DNA from: Streptomyces hydrogenans
GTDB taxonomy: Bacteria > Actinomycetota > Actinomycetes > Streptomycetales > Streptomycetaceae
Assembly: GCF_014656075.1 (NCBI RefSeq)
Contig: NZ_BNBS01000025.1
Coordinates: 1-64,000, forward strand
Length of the DNA stretch: 64,000 nt
Direction of reading: 5' to 3'
Positions 53,882-61,684 of the stretch are shown here, piece after piece; the first letter of the stretch is position 1, and the number at the start of each line of letters is the position of its first letter. Made by a program: the position numbers and the translations under genes. The notes beneath the pieces are model-generated. The model saw only the letters and a program-made list of their open reading frames with translations. It made no database searches and had not been told where the DNA came from.

Positions 53882-55438
53882 TCATTCCGCCACCCGCTCA
53901 TTCGCCCCGGCCCCGCCCCTCCTCGCCCAGACGATCCTGCAGCGCTCGTCACCGTTGAACCTCACGCCCACCCTGCCTCGCTGGACTTCCACGCGATCGA
54001 TTGCGAGGCTGAGGCGTTCACGCCTTCCGGCCACGTCATCGGTCTCCCAGGCTTCAAGGAGCAGGCCCGCGTCCAGGAGCGGAGAGAGGTCCGCGGAAGG
54101 GGTCGGCATCCGCAGCAGGTCTGCGCGCAGCCCCTCGATCCGATTGCGAAGTCGTCCGGCGAGCCGGTTGTACCGGTCGATAGCGTCGGCGCCCGTGAAC
54201 TCGCCACGGACGTACCTGGCCTCCTCCAGGTCCGCCAGACGGGCCCCCTCGTCCGCGATCTCCGCCTCGATCGCGTCCCGCTTCGCGAAAACCTCCGGGT
54301 CCTCCCGCTGCGCCCAGCGGTCGGCGATCACGACGAGCAGCGGGTCCTGGGGCTCCAGGGACGGCAGGCGGGAGAGGAATGCCCGGGTCACGTAGTCGTC
54401 GATGCTCTCGACCCGAGCCGAGACGCCGGAGCATCCTCGCCCCATCCGGTGGCTGGAGCACTGGTACGACGTGCCGGCCTTGCTCATCCGGGCCCCGCAC
54501 AGCCCGCAACGTGCCGTCCCGGTGAGCAGGGACTTCCCTTGCTTGTGACCGTGTCGCTTCCCCGCCAGGGGGAACGTGCGCGCTTCGAGCTGGCGGAGGA
54601 TGAGTTCGCGCTCCCCGACCGTGATGATCCCCTCGCCGATACTCACGGTCTCCAGCGTTTCCGGGTCTCGGTAGGGAGAGACCCGGTGCATGTACTTGCG
54701 TGTCCCATCCGGCTGCTCCTCGTACTCGGTCTGCGGCATGAGACCGGCGAAGGCCGGTGAGCGAAGGAGTTGCATGACGCTGGACGAGTTCCACTCGCCT
54801 CCACGAGCGGACTCCACCCCGTGCTCGTTCAGCAGCCGGGCGATGTGGACGAGGGCCTTCCCGGACAACGCCTCGTCGGCGATCAGGCGGGCGTAGACGG
54901 CGGTCTCGGGGTCGTGGAGGAGTTTCTTCGCCTCCGGGTCCACCAACAGCCCGTAAGGCGGCCGTCCGCCGATCCACTGCCCCCGTCGGCGTAGGTACCG
55001 CTTGGCGTTGCCGACGCGCATCCCAAGGTCGCGGGACTCGTTGCGTGCCAGTTCCGCCAACATGGCGAGGGTGGCCCGGGCGCTGTCGTTCTTCGTGTCG
55101 AGGCCGTCCATGACGGAGACCAGCCGTCCGCCAACCCTCCCTATGTCGTCCAGCGCCTTCCCGACCTCGCCGATGCCCTTGCGGGACAGGCGGTCGAGCT
55201 TCCAGACGATCAGAACGCCCACGACGCCGGCCGTGGCTGCTGTGATCGCCGCATCGAACCCTTTGCGGCTGACGTTCTTGTAACCGGAACGTCCGCGGTC
55301 TATGTGGACCTTGCGGACAGTCAGGCCGTTGCGCTCCGCCCAGGCCCGGCAGTCGGCTTCCTGGCGGTCGATCGCGGTCTTGCCCTCCCGGTCCAAGGAC
55401 AGGCGTAAGTACAGGTCAGCAGTGGTTTGTTGGTGCAC
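53882..55438 (-). CDS. Large serine recombinase / phage-type integrase (518 aa)
   Basis: GTG start at 55438. Residues 5-150 are the resolvase catalytic domain: ADLYLRLSLDREGKTAIDRQ with the Arg-Leu-Ser active site, RSGYKNVSRKGFDAAI and IVWKLDRLSRKGIGEV. Next comes the recombinase domain (GQWIGGRPPYGL, LLNEHGVESARGGEW, LRSPAFAGLMPQ) and the zinc ribbon RCGLCGARMSKAG with later Cys, then a coiled-coil motif (AIEAEIADEGARLADLEEARYV) typical of integrases that choose integration over excision. It would insert DNA at a short attB. Leu-11 is a TTA codon (plus 55406-55408). No other phage or transfer gene is present. Confidence 0.93.
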   Translation of the reverse strand: MHQQTTADLYLRLSLDREGKTAIDRQEADCRAWAERNGLTVRKVHIDRGRSGYKNVSRKGFDAAITAATAGVVGVLIVWKLDRLSRKGIGEVGKALDDIGRVGGRLVSVMDGLDTKNDSARATLAMLAELARNESRDLGMRVGNAKRYLRRRGQWIGGRPPYGLLVDPEAKKLLHDPETAVYARLIADEALSGKALVHIARLLNEHGVESARGGEWNSSSVMQLLRSPAFAGLMPQTEYEEQPDGTRKYMHRVSPYRDPETLETVSIGEGIITVGERELILRQLEARTFPLAGKRHGHKQGKSLLTGTARCGLCGARMSKAGTSYQCSSHRMGRGCSGVSARVESIDDYVTRAFLSRLPSLEPQDPLLVVIADRWAQREDPEVFAKRDAIEAEIADEGARLADLEEARYVRGEFTGADAIDRYNRLAGRLRNRIEGLRADLLRMPTPSADLSPLLDAGLLLEAWETDDVAGRRERLSLAIDRVEVQRGRVGVRFNGDERCRIVWARRGGAGANERVAE

Positions 55439-55504
55439 GTCCCCACGCTAGCGAGTAGTGCTCACATTGGTTCAGTAAATCCTTAAGACGAAGACAACGA
55501 TTTT

Positions 55505-55612
55505 TTCGCAGATCGGCGAGCGTCGACTCGTCGCCTCCGGTGTTGGCCAGCCTTTCGTTCCGATCAGCTCGGGGCCCGGACGCGGGCGCGGGAGCGGGGC
55601 CTGCCACGGGCG
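55505..55612 (-). pseudogene. Decayed duplicate of the 5' end of the NHL-thioredoxin gene
   Basis: The minus strand reads PGPELIGTKGW in one frame and LANTGGDESTLADL in another, matching the intact gene's APELIGKGGW and INTGGKDLKLADF. I aligned the DNA by eye: roughly 100 bases resemble 53,460-53,560 at about 75-80 percent, with two one-base losses that break the frame. The similarity ends at about 55,511, on the recombinase side. No ATG with a ribosome site remains. It is best read as the original 5' end displaced when an element inserted. Confidence 0.75.
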
Positions 55613-55696
55613 TACGGGTGGATCGGTGCCGCCGGGTGGGGGGTGTCCGCGTGTCCCGGGGCGGGTGGGCGGCGGAGGGGGCGGTGGCATGGGCGC

Positions 55697-57199
55697 ATGA
55701 CGCATGCGGGCGGATCATCGGACTACTCGTGCTTCCGGGGGAGGCGGGCCGTCCGGGTCGGGGCCGGGTTCCTCGTCGGGGTCCTCGCCCTGCCCTGCCT
55801 CGTCCTCGGCGGCGAGGGCACGGCGGAGGCCGGGGGCGCGGGCGACAAGGCGCTGCGGATGACCGTCACCGTCAACACCCGCGGTCACAGCGGGCAGCGA
55901 CCGCCCGCCGTGCGGGCCGGGGACCGGGTGGTGAAGAGGTACCGGCTGGAGAACCGGGGCGAGGCCGACCTGTACGGGGTCCGGGTGCGGGACCCGGGCG
56001 TCCCGGCGGGCGCCGTCCGCTGCCCCGGGCGGCCGCTCCACGCGCTCGGCGTCATGGAGTGCGTCGCCCGCTTCCGCGCCCTGCCCGGCGACCACCGGGC
56101 CGACGCCCGCGCCGAGGGCGCGATCCCCTCCCTGGGCCGGACCCTGACCGCCACCGCCGCCTCCGGGTACACGGGCGTCGCCGGGGCCCTCGCCCTGGCC
56201 GAACGCGTCGCCCCCGCCGCGCGCGCCGGCACGGCCGTCGTCACGTACACCGTCGCCAACCGCGGCAACCGGCCCCTGCACGACGTGCGCGTCACCGACC
56301 CGGCGCTCGGCCTCTCCGGGCGGGGCGTCGACTGCGGCGCCGCCCCGCTCCGGCTCGCCCCCGGCGCCTCCGCGCGCTGTGTCGCGACCGTACGGCGGCC
56401 GCCCGGCACCCACCGCAGCACCGGCCTCGCCACCGGCACCGACCGCGTCGCCACCTACGCCCCCGGCGGGCGGCGCCTTCCCGCGCCCCTGCTCACCGCG
56501 CGGTCCACCGGCTCCTTCACGGTGCCGGAGGAGCGGAGGAAGCCCTCGGCGGCGGCCCCGGACCCGGCCCCGGCCTCGGCCGCTGAGCCCGGGGGTGGGA
56601 GTGGGAGCGGTAGAGGCGGGGGCGGTGGAGGAGGGGGCGGTGCGGGCGGTGGGGATTCTCGTGGTGGGGTCGTCGGGGCTCCTGGGGCCGCCGGAGCTCC
56701 TGGCGCCGCCGGGGCCACGGCGCCCGAGCCCGCTCCCGCACCCGCCGTGGGGGTGCTGCCGGTGGGGCCGCCCGGGCCCGATCCCGCGCCGCCGGGGGCA
56801 GCGGCGGAGGTCGGTGCGGGGGTCGCGGCGGAGGTCGGGGCAGGGGTCGGTGCCACCGAGGGAGCGGTGGAGGCCGGGCCCGGAGCCGTACCGCCCGGAG
56901 CCGTAACGCCGGGAGCCGTACCGCCCGGTGCCGTACCGCCCGGTGCCGTGCCCCCAGGTGCCGTACCGCCCGGTGCCGTGGTCGGTGAGGCTCGTGTGCC
57001 CGGGGTGGTCGTACCGCCGCGTACCGACACCTCGCCGGAGGCGTCGCGCCGGGCCGCCACGCTCGCCGGCGAGGGGTTCCTGGGGCGGGTGCGGCGGCGC
57101 GGGCGGGAGGCGGGCGAGATGGGGACCGTCGTGATGCTGCTGCTGATCCTGCTGCCCGCGGCCCTCGCCGCCGCGCTCCTCGGGAACCGGAGGACCTGA
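55697..57199 (+). CDS. Surface protein with Gly/Pro/Ala repeats and C-terminal membrane anchor (500 aa)
   Basis: An N-terminal hydrophobic segment (VRVGAGFLVGVLALPCLVLGG) targets export. Residues 60-260 have two DUF11/CARDB-like beta domains (VVKRYRLENRGEADLYGVRV, AVVTYTVANRGNRPLHDVRV). A low-complexity linker follows: poly-Gly, GAPGAAGAPGAAGA and seven or so PPGAV units at about 395-430, then a C-terminal helix TVVMLLLILLPAALAAALL with a basic tail GNRRT. The arrangement is that of a wall-spanning, membrane-anchored surface protein. ATG at 55697 chosen; one at 55643 is possible. Co-directional with the DUF4239 gene. Confidence 0.75.
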   Translation: MTHAGGSSDYSCFRGRRAVRVGAGFLVGVLALPCLVLGGEGTAEAGGAGDKALRMTVTVNTRGHSGQRPPAVRAGDRVVKRYRLENRGEADLYGVRVRDPGVPAGAVRCPGRPLHALGVMECVARFRALPGDHRADARAEGAIPSLGRTLTATAASGYTGVAGALALAERVAPAARAGTAVVTYTVANRGNRPLHDVRVTDPALGLSGRGVDCGAAPLRLAPGASARCVATVRRPPGTHRSTGLATGTDRVATYAPGGRRLPAPLLTARSTGSFTVPEERRKPSAAAPDPAPASAAEPGGGSGSGRGGGGGGGGGAGGGDSRGGVVGAPGAAGAPGAAGATAPEPAPAPAVGVLPVGPPGPDPAPPGAAAEVGAGVAAEVGAGVGATEGAVEAGPGAVPPGAVTPGAVPPGAVPPGAVPPGAVPPGAVVGEARVPGVVVPPRTDTSPEASRRAATLAGEGFLGRVRRRGREAGEMGTVVMLLLILLPAALAAALLGNRRT

Positions 57200-57202
57200 C
57201 CC

Positions 57203-57952
57203 GTGGCCCTGTTCGAAACGCTCTTCGTCGTCCTGGGGGTCGCGCTGCTCGGCGCGCTCGCCGTCGTGGTCAAGACGCGGCTCTTCCCGGTCGCCGAGGA
57301 CGAGGAACCGCGCGAGGACGTCGCCGAGTACATCGCCATGATGGTCTCGGTGCTCTACGCCATCGTCCTCGGCCTCTGTCTGGTCTCCGTCTGGGACACC
57401 CGTACCGCCGCGTCCGACAACGCCCAGGCCGAGGCGAGCGCCCTGCACCAGACGTATCTGCTCGCCGACGCGCTCCCGGGCGACCGGCGCGAGCCGCTGC
57501 GGGCGGCGGCCCGGACGTACGCCGACCACGTCGTGGACGTCGAGTGGCCGATGATGGCCGCCCGGCAGCCGCTCGACCCGTCCGGCTGGCGGCTGCTCGA
57601 ACTGCTCCGGCAGGCCGGGGAGGTCGGCGACACCGCCACCGTCTCGCAGCAGATCGCCGCGCAGGAGGTGCTCGCCCAGCTCGGCAACGTCGACGACGCC
57701 CGGCGCAGCCGGGAGGCGGCCGCGCAGGAGCGGCTGTCGCCGGTGCTGTGGACGGGGCTGATCCTCGGCGGCTTCCTCACGCTCGCGTTCATGTTCATCT
57801 TCGGGATCAGTCGCAGCACCACCCATGTGGTGATGGTGATGGGCCTGGCGGGCTTCATCGCCTTCACCGTGCTGTTGATCCATCAGCTCGACGCGCCCTT
57901 CGGGGAGGTGCTGGGCACGACTCCCGACGCGTTCACCCGCTATTTCGTCTGA
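57203..57952 (+). CDS. DUF4239 (bestrophin-like) membrane protein (249 aa)
   Basis: GTG start with GGAGGA just upstream, 3 bases after the surface-protein stop. Helix FVVLGVALLGALAVVVKTRLF, second helix YIAMMVSVLYAIVLGLCLVSVWD, an extended soluble middle (LLADALPGDRREPLRAAARTYADHVVDVEWPMM) and two C-terminal helices (LWTGLILGGFLTLAFMFIFGI, HVVMVMGLAGFIAFTVLLIHQ). This pattern is DUF4239, whose role is unknown; a channel-like function has been suggested by fold similarity. Probably an operon with the gene before. Confidence 0.85.
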   Translation: MALFETLFVVLGVALLGALAVVVKTRLFPVAEDEEPREDVAEYIAMMVSVLYAIVLGLCLVSVWDTRTAASDNAQAEASALHQTYLLADALPGDRREPLRAAARTYADHVVDVEWPMMAARQPLDPSGWRLLELLRQAGEVGDTATVSQQIAAQEVLAQLGNVDDARRSREAAAQERLSPVLWTGLILGGFLTLAFMFIFGISRSTTHVVMVMGLAGFIAFTVLLIHQLDAPFGEVLGTTPDAFTRYFV

Positions 57953-57968
57953 ACTCTCCCGGCCGGGT

Positions 57969-57984
57969 TGTTTCACGTGAAACG
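57969..57984. other. parS site (ParB binding site)
   Basis: TGTTTCACGTGAAACG matches the parS consensus TGTTTCACGTGAAACA at 15 of 16 positions, and its inner 14 bases GTTTCACGTGAAAC form a perfect palindrome. It lies in the 53-base gap between the DUF4239 and LURP-one genes. parS sites bind ParB for chromosome segregation and cluster around oriC in streptomycetes. Confidence 0.9.
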
Positions 57985-58005
57985 GCGAACGGGGAGACAT
58001 ACCGT

Positions 58006-58491
58006 ATGAAATACCTCGTACGGGACAAGCTCTTCGCGATCGGCGACGACTACTGGATCGAGGACGAGGACGGCCGGCACGCCTTCCTCGTCGACGGCAA
58101 GGCCCTGCGGTTGCGGGACACCCTGGAGTTGAAGGCCCCGGACGGACGGGTGGTCATCACCCTCCGGGAGAAGCTCCTCAGCCTGCGGGGCGCGATGACC
58201 GTCGAGCGGGACGAGCGGCCGCTGGCGACCGTCCGCCGCAAGCGGCTCTCCCTGCTCCGCAACCATTACCGCGTGACGATGGCCGACGGCACCGAACTGG
58301 ACGTCAGCGGGCGGATCCTGGACCGGGAGTTCGCCGTCGAGTACGACGGCGAACTCCTCGCCCACATCTCCCGCCGGTGGCTGCGCGTCCGGGACACGTA
58401 CGCGGTGGACGTGGTCCGCGAGGACGCCGACGCGGCCCTGCTCATCGCGGTGGCCGTGTGCGTGATCCGGATGGCCGAGCGGGAGGACTAG
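58006..58491 (+). CDS. LURP-one-related / Tubby-like C-terminal fold protein (161 aa)
   Basis: A beta-barrel protein of short repeats: MKYLVRDKLFAIGDDYWIED, HAFLVDGKALRLRDTLELKAP, VVITLREKLLSLRGAMTVERD, LLRNHYRVTM, and a C-terminal hydrophobic helix (ALLIAVAVCVIRMAE). It matches the LURP-one-related (phospholipid scramblase-like) family, which binds membrane lipids; the bacterial role is unknown. The ATG at 58006 has GGGGAG upstream; parS lies 21 bases before it. Confidence 0.85.
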   Translation: MKYLVRDKLFAIGDDYWIEDEDGRHAFLVDGKALRLRDTLELKAPDGRVVITLREKLLSLRGAMTVERDERPLATVRRKRLSLLRNHYRVTMADGTELDVSGRILDREFAVEYDGELLAHISRRWLRVRDTYAVDVVREDADAALLIAVAVCVIRMAERED

Positions 58492-58571
58492 GAGGGCAGG
58501 GGCGGCCGGACGGGCGGCCCCGCCGGGCAGGAGAGGGCCCCGGCGGGCAGGAGAGGGGCCGGGGCGGGAGG

Positions 58572-59789
58572 CTAGAGCGCCGCCGCCTTGCCCAGGGCCT
58601 GGTCCAGGTCCGTCCACAGGTCCTCGACGTGCTCGATGCCGACCGAGAGGCGGACCGTGCCGGGGCCGATGCCGGCGGCCTCCAGGGCGGCGGCGTCGAG
58701 CTGCCGGTGCGAGGTGGACGCCGGGTGCATGACCAGGGTCTTCACGTCGCCGAGGGAGACCGAGAGGGAGGCCAGCCGGACCGCCTCGACGAAGGCCCGG
58801 CCGGCGTCCCGGCCGCCCGCCAGGTCGAGCGAGATCACGCCGCCCGCGCCGTCCGGCAGCAGCCGCTCGGCGATCGCCCGGTCCGGGTGGCCCGCCTGGC
58901 CGGGGTAGCGGACGGCCGCGACCGCCGGGTGGTCCGCGAGCCGGGCGGCGAGCGTGGCGGCGGAGGCGCAGTGGCGGTCCATCCGCAGCGACAGCGTCTG
59001 CATGCCGCGCAGGGTCAGCCAGGCGGCGAACGGGTCGGTGGAGGCGCCGAGCTCCACGGCGAAGTGGCGCATCCGGCCGAGCAGTTCCGGGTCGCCGACG
59101 GCGAGGACGCCGCCGAGGACGTCCGCGTGGCCGGCGAGGTACTTGGTGGCCGAGTGGACGACGAGGTCGGCGCCGAGGGAGAGCGGGCGGCAGAGCAGCG
59201 GGGAGGCGAAGGTGTTGTCGACGGCGACGGGGACTCCGGCGGCGCGGGCGACGGCGGCGAGGGCCGGGATGTCGGCGACGCGGGTGGTGGGGTTGGCGAT
59301 GGTCTCCAGGTAGAGGAGCCGGGTGGTGGGCCGCAGGGCGGCGGCGACCTCCTCCGGGTCCGTGCCGGAGACGTAAGAGACCTCGACGCCCCAGCGGGCC
59401 GCCAGGTCGGTGAGCATCGCGTAGGTGCCGCCGTACAGGCAGCGCTGCGCGATGACGTGGCCGCCGCCGTGCAGCAGTCCGAGCAGGACGGTGTTGATGG
59501 CGCCCATCCCGGAGGCGAAGGAGAGCGCCCCGGCGGCTCCCTCCAGACGGGCGACGGCGTCCTCCAGGGTGCGGACGGTGGGGTTGCCCATGCGGCTGTA
59601 GAGGAACGAGTCGCCGGAGTGCATCGAGTCGGCGAGGGCGTCGGCGGACTCGAAGCCGAAGACGTGGCCCTGGTGGAGGGGGACGCCGAGCGGCACGCTG
59701 CCGGTGACCTCGACCCGGGGCGGGTGGACGGCGAGGGTTTCGGGGCGGAGGCCGTCGGACGGGGTGGAGTGATCGCGGTCGCTGCTCAT
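58572..59789 (-). CDS. Trans-sulfuration PLP-dependent enzyme (cystathionine gamma-synthase/lyase family, 405 aa)
   Basis: Cys/Met-metabolism PLP enzyme. YSRMGNPTVRTLEDAVARLE, ASGMGAINTVLLGLL, the aspartate region VAVDNTFASPLLCRPL and the PLP lysine in SATKYLAGHADVLGG (near residue 215) are diagnostic. C-terminal VRLSVGIEHVEDLWTDLDQAL carries the substrate carboxylate-binding arginine. It could be cystathionine gamma-synthase, O-acetylhomoserine sulfhydrylase or methionine gamma-lyase; residues alone do not decide. ATG at 59789. No neighbouring sulfur gene. Confidence 0.9.
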   Translation of the reverse strand: MSSDRDHSTPSDGLRPETLAVHPPRVEVTGSVPLGVPLHQGHVFGFESADALADSMHSGDSFLYSRMGNPTVRTLEDAVARLEGAAGALSFASGMGAINTVLLGLLHGGGHVIAQRCLYGGTYAMLTDLAARWGVEVSYVSGTDPEEVAAALRPTTRLLYLETIANPTTRVADIPALAAVARAAGVPVAVDNTFASPLLCRPLSLGADLVVHSATKYLAGHADVLGGVLAVGDPELLGRMRHFAVELGASTDPFAAWLTLRGMQTLSLRMDRHCASAATLAARLADHPAVAAVRYPGQAGHPDRAIAERLLPDGAGGVISLDLAGGRDAGRAFVEAVRLASLSVSLGDVKTLVMHPASTSHRQLDAAALEAAGIGPGTVRLSVGIEHVEDLWTDLDQALGKAAAL

Positions 59790-59942
59790 GCGGCCAGTAT
59801 CGGGAGGCGGTTCGGGCGGCCCCCAGGGCCAATCGCGTCGAAGTGGATCGGATCGGGCCGCGCGGAGGGCGAGGGGGCCGGTCGGCGGCGCGTCCGCTCC
59901 CCGTGCGAGGGTCGGGGGAGCCGGTTCGCGAAGGGGAGCGCC

Positions 59943-60551
59943 ATGCACACGACCGTCACGCCGTTCACGCTGCGCCCGTGGCGGGAGGGGACGGGGTACG
60001 GGCGGCGGGCCGGCTGGCGCGGCACATCGGCGGAGTTCGGCGAGGTCACGGTGGAGGCGCCGCTGCGGCAGACCGTGCCGGAGACGGTCGTCTCGGAGCT
60101 GCGGGGCGGTCTGCTGCCGGAGGCGTCGTACGAGACGCGGGGCGTCCACGCGGACCTGGTCCGGCTGCCGACGCTGAACCGGGCGACGCTGCGGCTCGGC
60201 GGCGCGCTCGTCGTCATGGAGCGCAACCGCTTCGGGGTGACGGCCCGGCAGCGGGGGCTGCGGCTGCGGTACGGCGGCGACGACTACCGCCTGTGGGCGC
60301 GCGACCGCCGCTCCTGGACGCTCGTCCGGCGGGCGGACGCGGAGGACCCGGGCGTCCGGGTGACGGTGCGGGGGAGGGGACGGCTCGGCGGGCGGCGCCT
60401 GGAGGTCGCGGTGACGGGCCGGGCGCTCGCGACGGACCTGTCGCTCGCCCTCGTCTTCGCGGGCGTGGACCGCGCGGCACTCACCCGGGGCGGGGCGGTC
60501 CGCGCGGCCCTGTCGCGGGTCACGCTGTTCTGGGCGGAGACGCGGGCCTAG
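59943..60551 (+). CDS. Hypothetical protein, beta-rich (202 aa)
   Basis: Family not recognised. Predicted beta-rich with many Arg: VTPFTLRPWREGTGYGRRAGW, LRLGGALVVMERNRFGVTARQRGL, RLRYGGDDYRLWARDRRSWTL, then a hydrophobic C-terminal helix (DLSLALVFAGVDRAAL). The alternating strand pattern recalls the LURP-one-related protein encoded 1.5 kb away, but I see no clear common motif. ATG at 59943 with GGGGAG. Its TAG overlaps the stop of the convergent SMI1 gene (CTAG at 60548-60551). Confidence 0.65.
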   Translation: MHTTVTPFTLRPWREGTGYGRRAGWRGTSAEFGEVTVEAPLRQTVPETVVSELRGGLLPEASYETRGVHADLVRLPTLNRATLRLGGALVVMERNRFGVTARQRGLRLRYGGDDYRLWARDRRSWTLVRRADAEDPGVRVTVRGRGRLGGRRLEVAVTGRALATDLSLALVFAGVDRAALTRGGAVRAALSRVTLFWAETRA

Positions 60552-61684
60552 GAACGCCCCACCGGACGGTCCTGGGGCGCCTTGCGGGGCTCGTACGTGA
60601 CCCGGTCGATCGGGTCCCCGTGCGGGTACGCGAGGCGGGGCAGCCCCTCGACGGCGAGTTCGCCGCGCAGCCAGGCGAGGAGGACCTCGGTGAGCGTGCC
60701 GGTGAGCGGGGGGCCCACGCGCGCGTGGCGGGGGTCGATGGCGAGCGGCCACGTCTCGGGGTCGTCGCCGTCGGCGAGCCAGCCGAGCTGGTCCCCGTCG
60801 ACGGTGGACGCGAAGGTCAGGAAGCCGCGGGGCTCGGGCCAGGCGGCCAGCGGATGGAACTCGGGGTAGTCGGCGCGCAGGGAGCGGTAGTTGTCGGCGT
60901 ACCACTCGGCCCAGGGCGCGAAGTCGTACCGGTCGGCGCCCCGGGGCAGGGGGAAGCGCAGCCAGTCGCACCAGACGCCGCCGCCGTACGTCTCCATGAA
61001 GCGGACGTACGCGCTGGGCAGGGTGGTGCCGAGCTGGTCGTAGGTCCACTCCCAGTCGCGCCCGCCGAGGTACGGCTCCGCGGGCGGCGGGACGAGCGCG
61101 GTGAGGGTGTCGAGGCCGGTGCCGCCGCCGGTGAGGGCGGCCCGCTGCTCCGGGGTCGGGGCCGGGCGGCGCGGCGGCGGGGTCCAGGTCGAGGTCACGT
61201 CCTCGGCGAGGGCGCTGCGGGCGAGGGTCCGGCGGAGGCCCTCGTCGACGAGGCGGGCGAGGGTGGGCAGGAGTGTGGTGCCGGGGCGGCGCCAGGGGTC
61301 GCCGCCCTTGCGCTCCTCCTGCGGGTCGTGGAGCACGACCGGCCACGCGTCGGGGTCGTCGGAGGCGGTGGTGTCCCAGAAGAGGGTGGCGGAGGTGCGG
61401 GTGGAGCCGAAGGGGAGGACGCCGGGGGCCGCCCGCCGGGACTCCGCGACCCAGTGGCCGTAGTCGAAGGCGCCGTCGCCGGCGCCGTACGGGGTCTGGA
61501 TCCAGAGGTGTTCGCCGAGGTCGACGGGGCCGTAGGCGGTGGCGACCGCCTTGTAGTCGGCGGGCAGCCGGAGCCCCAGCCACTCCTCGACCGCGTCCCA
61601 GTCGACCGGTATCGCGGGTCCCCGGGGCGGCGGTCCGAAGAGCGCGGCGAAGGCGGTGACGGCGTCCTGGGGAGCGCCGCTCAT
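60548..61684 (-). CDS. SMI1/KNR4 family protein, tandem domains (378 aa)
   Basis: Two related segments: residues 20-125 (WDAVEEWLGLRLPADYKAVATAYGPVDLGEHLWI, WPVVLHDPQEE) and 215-345 (WEWTYDQLGTTLPSAYVRFMETYGGGVW, DGDQLGWLADGDDPETWPL). The LPADYK and LPSAYVRFMETYG motifs are SMI1/KNR4 hallmarks. Bacterial members are often immunity proteins of toxin systems or general adaptors; no toxin gene adjoins. ATG overlaps the nitrilase stop by 4 bases, so the two are coupled. Confidence 0.85.
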   Translation of the reverse strand: MSGAPQDAVTAFAALFGPPPRGPAIPVDWDAVEEWLGLRLPADYKAVATAYGPVDLGEHLWIQTPYGAGDGAFDYGHWVAESRRAAPGVLPFGSTRTSATLFWDTTASDDPDAWPVVLHDPQEERKGGDPWRRPGTTLLPTLARLVDEGLRRTLARSALAEDVTSTWTPPPRRPAPTPEQRAALTGGGTGLDTLTALVPPPAEPYLGGRDWEWTYDQLGTTLPSAYVRFMETYGGGVWCDWLRFPLPRGADRYDFAPWAEWYADNYRSLRADYPEFHPLAAWPEPRGFLTFASTVDGDQLGWLADGDDPETWPLAIDPRHARVGPPLTGTLTEVLLAWLRGELAVEGLPRLAYPHGDPIDRVTYEPRKAPQDRPVGRS

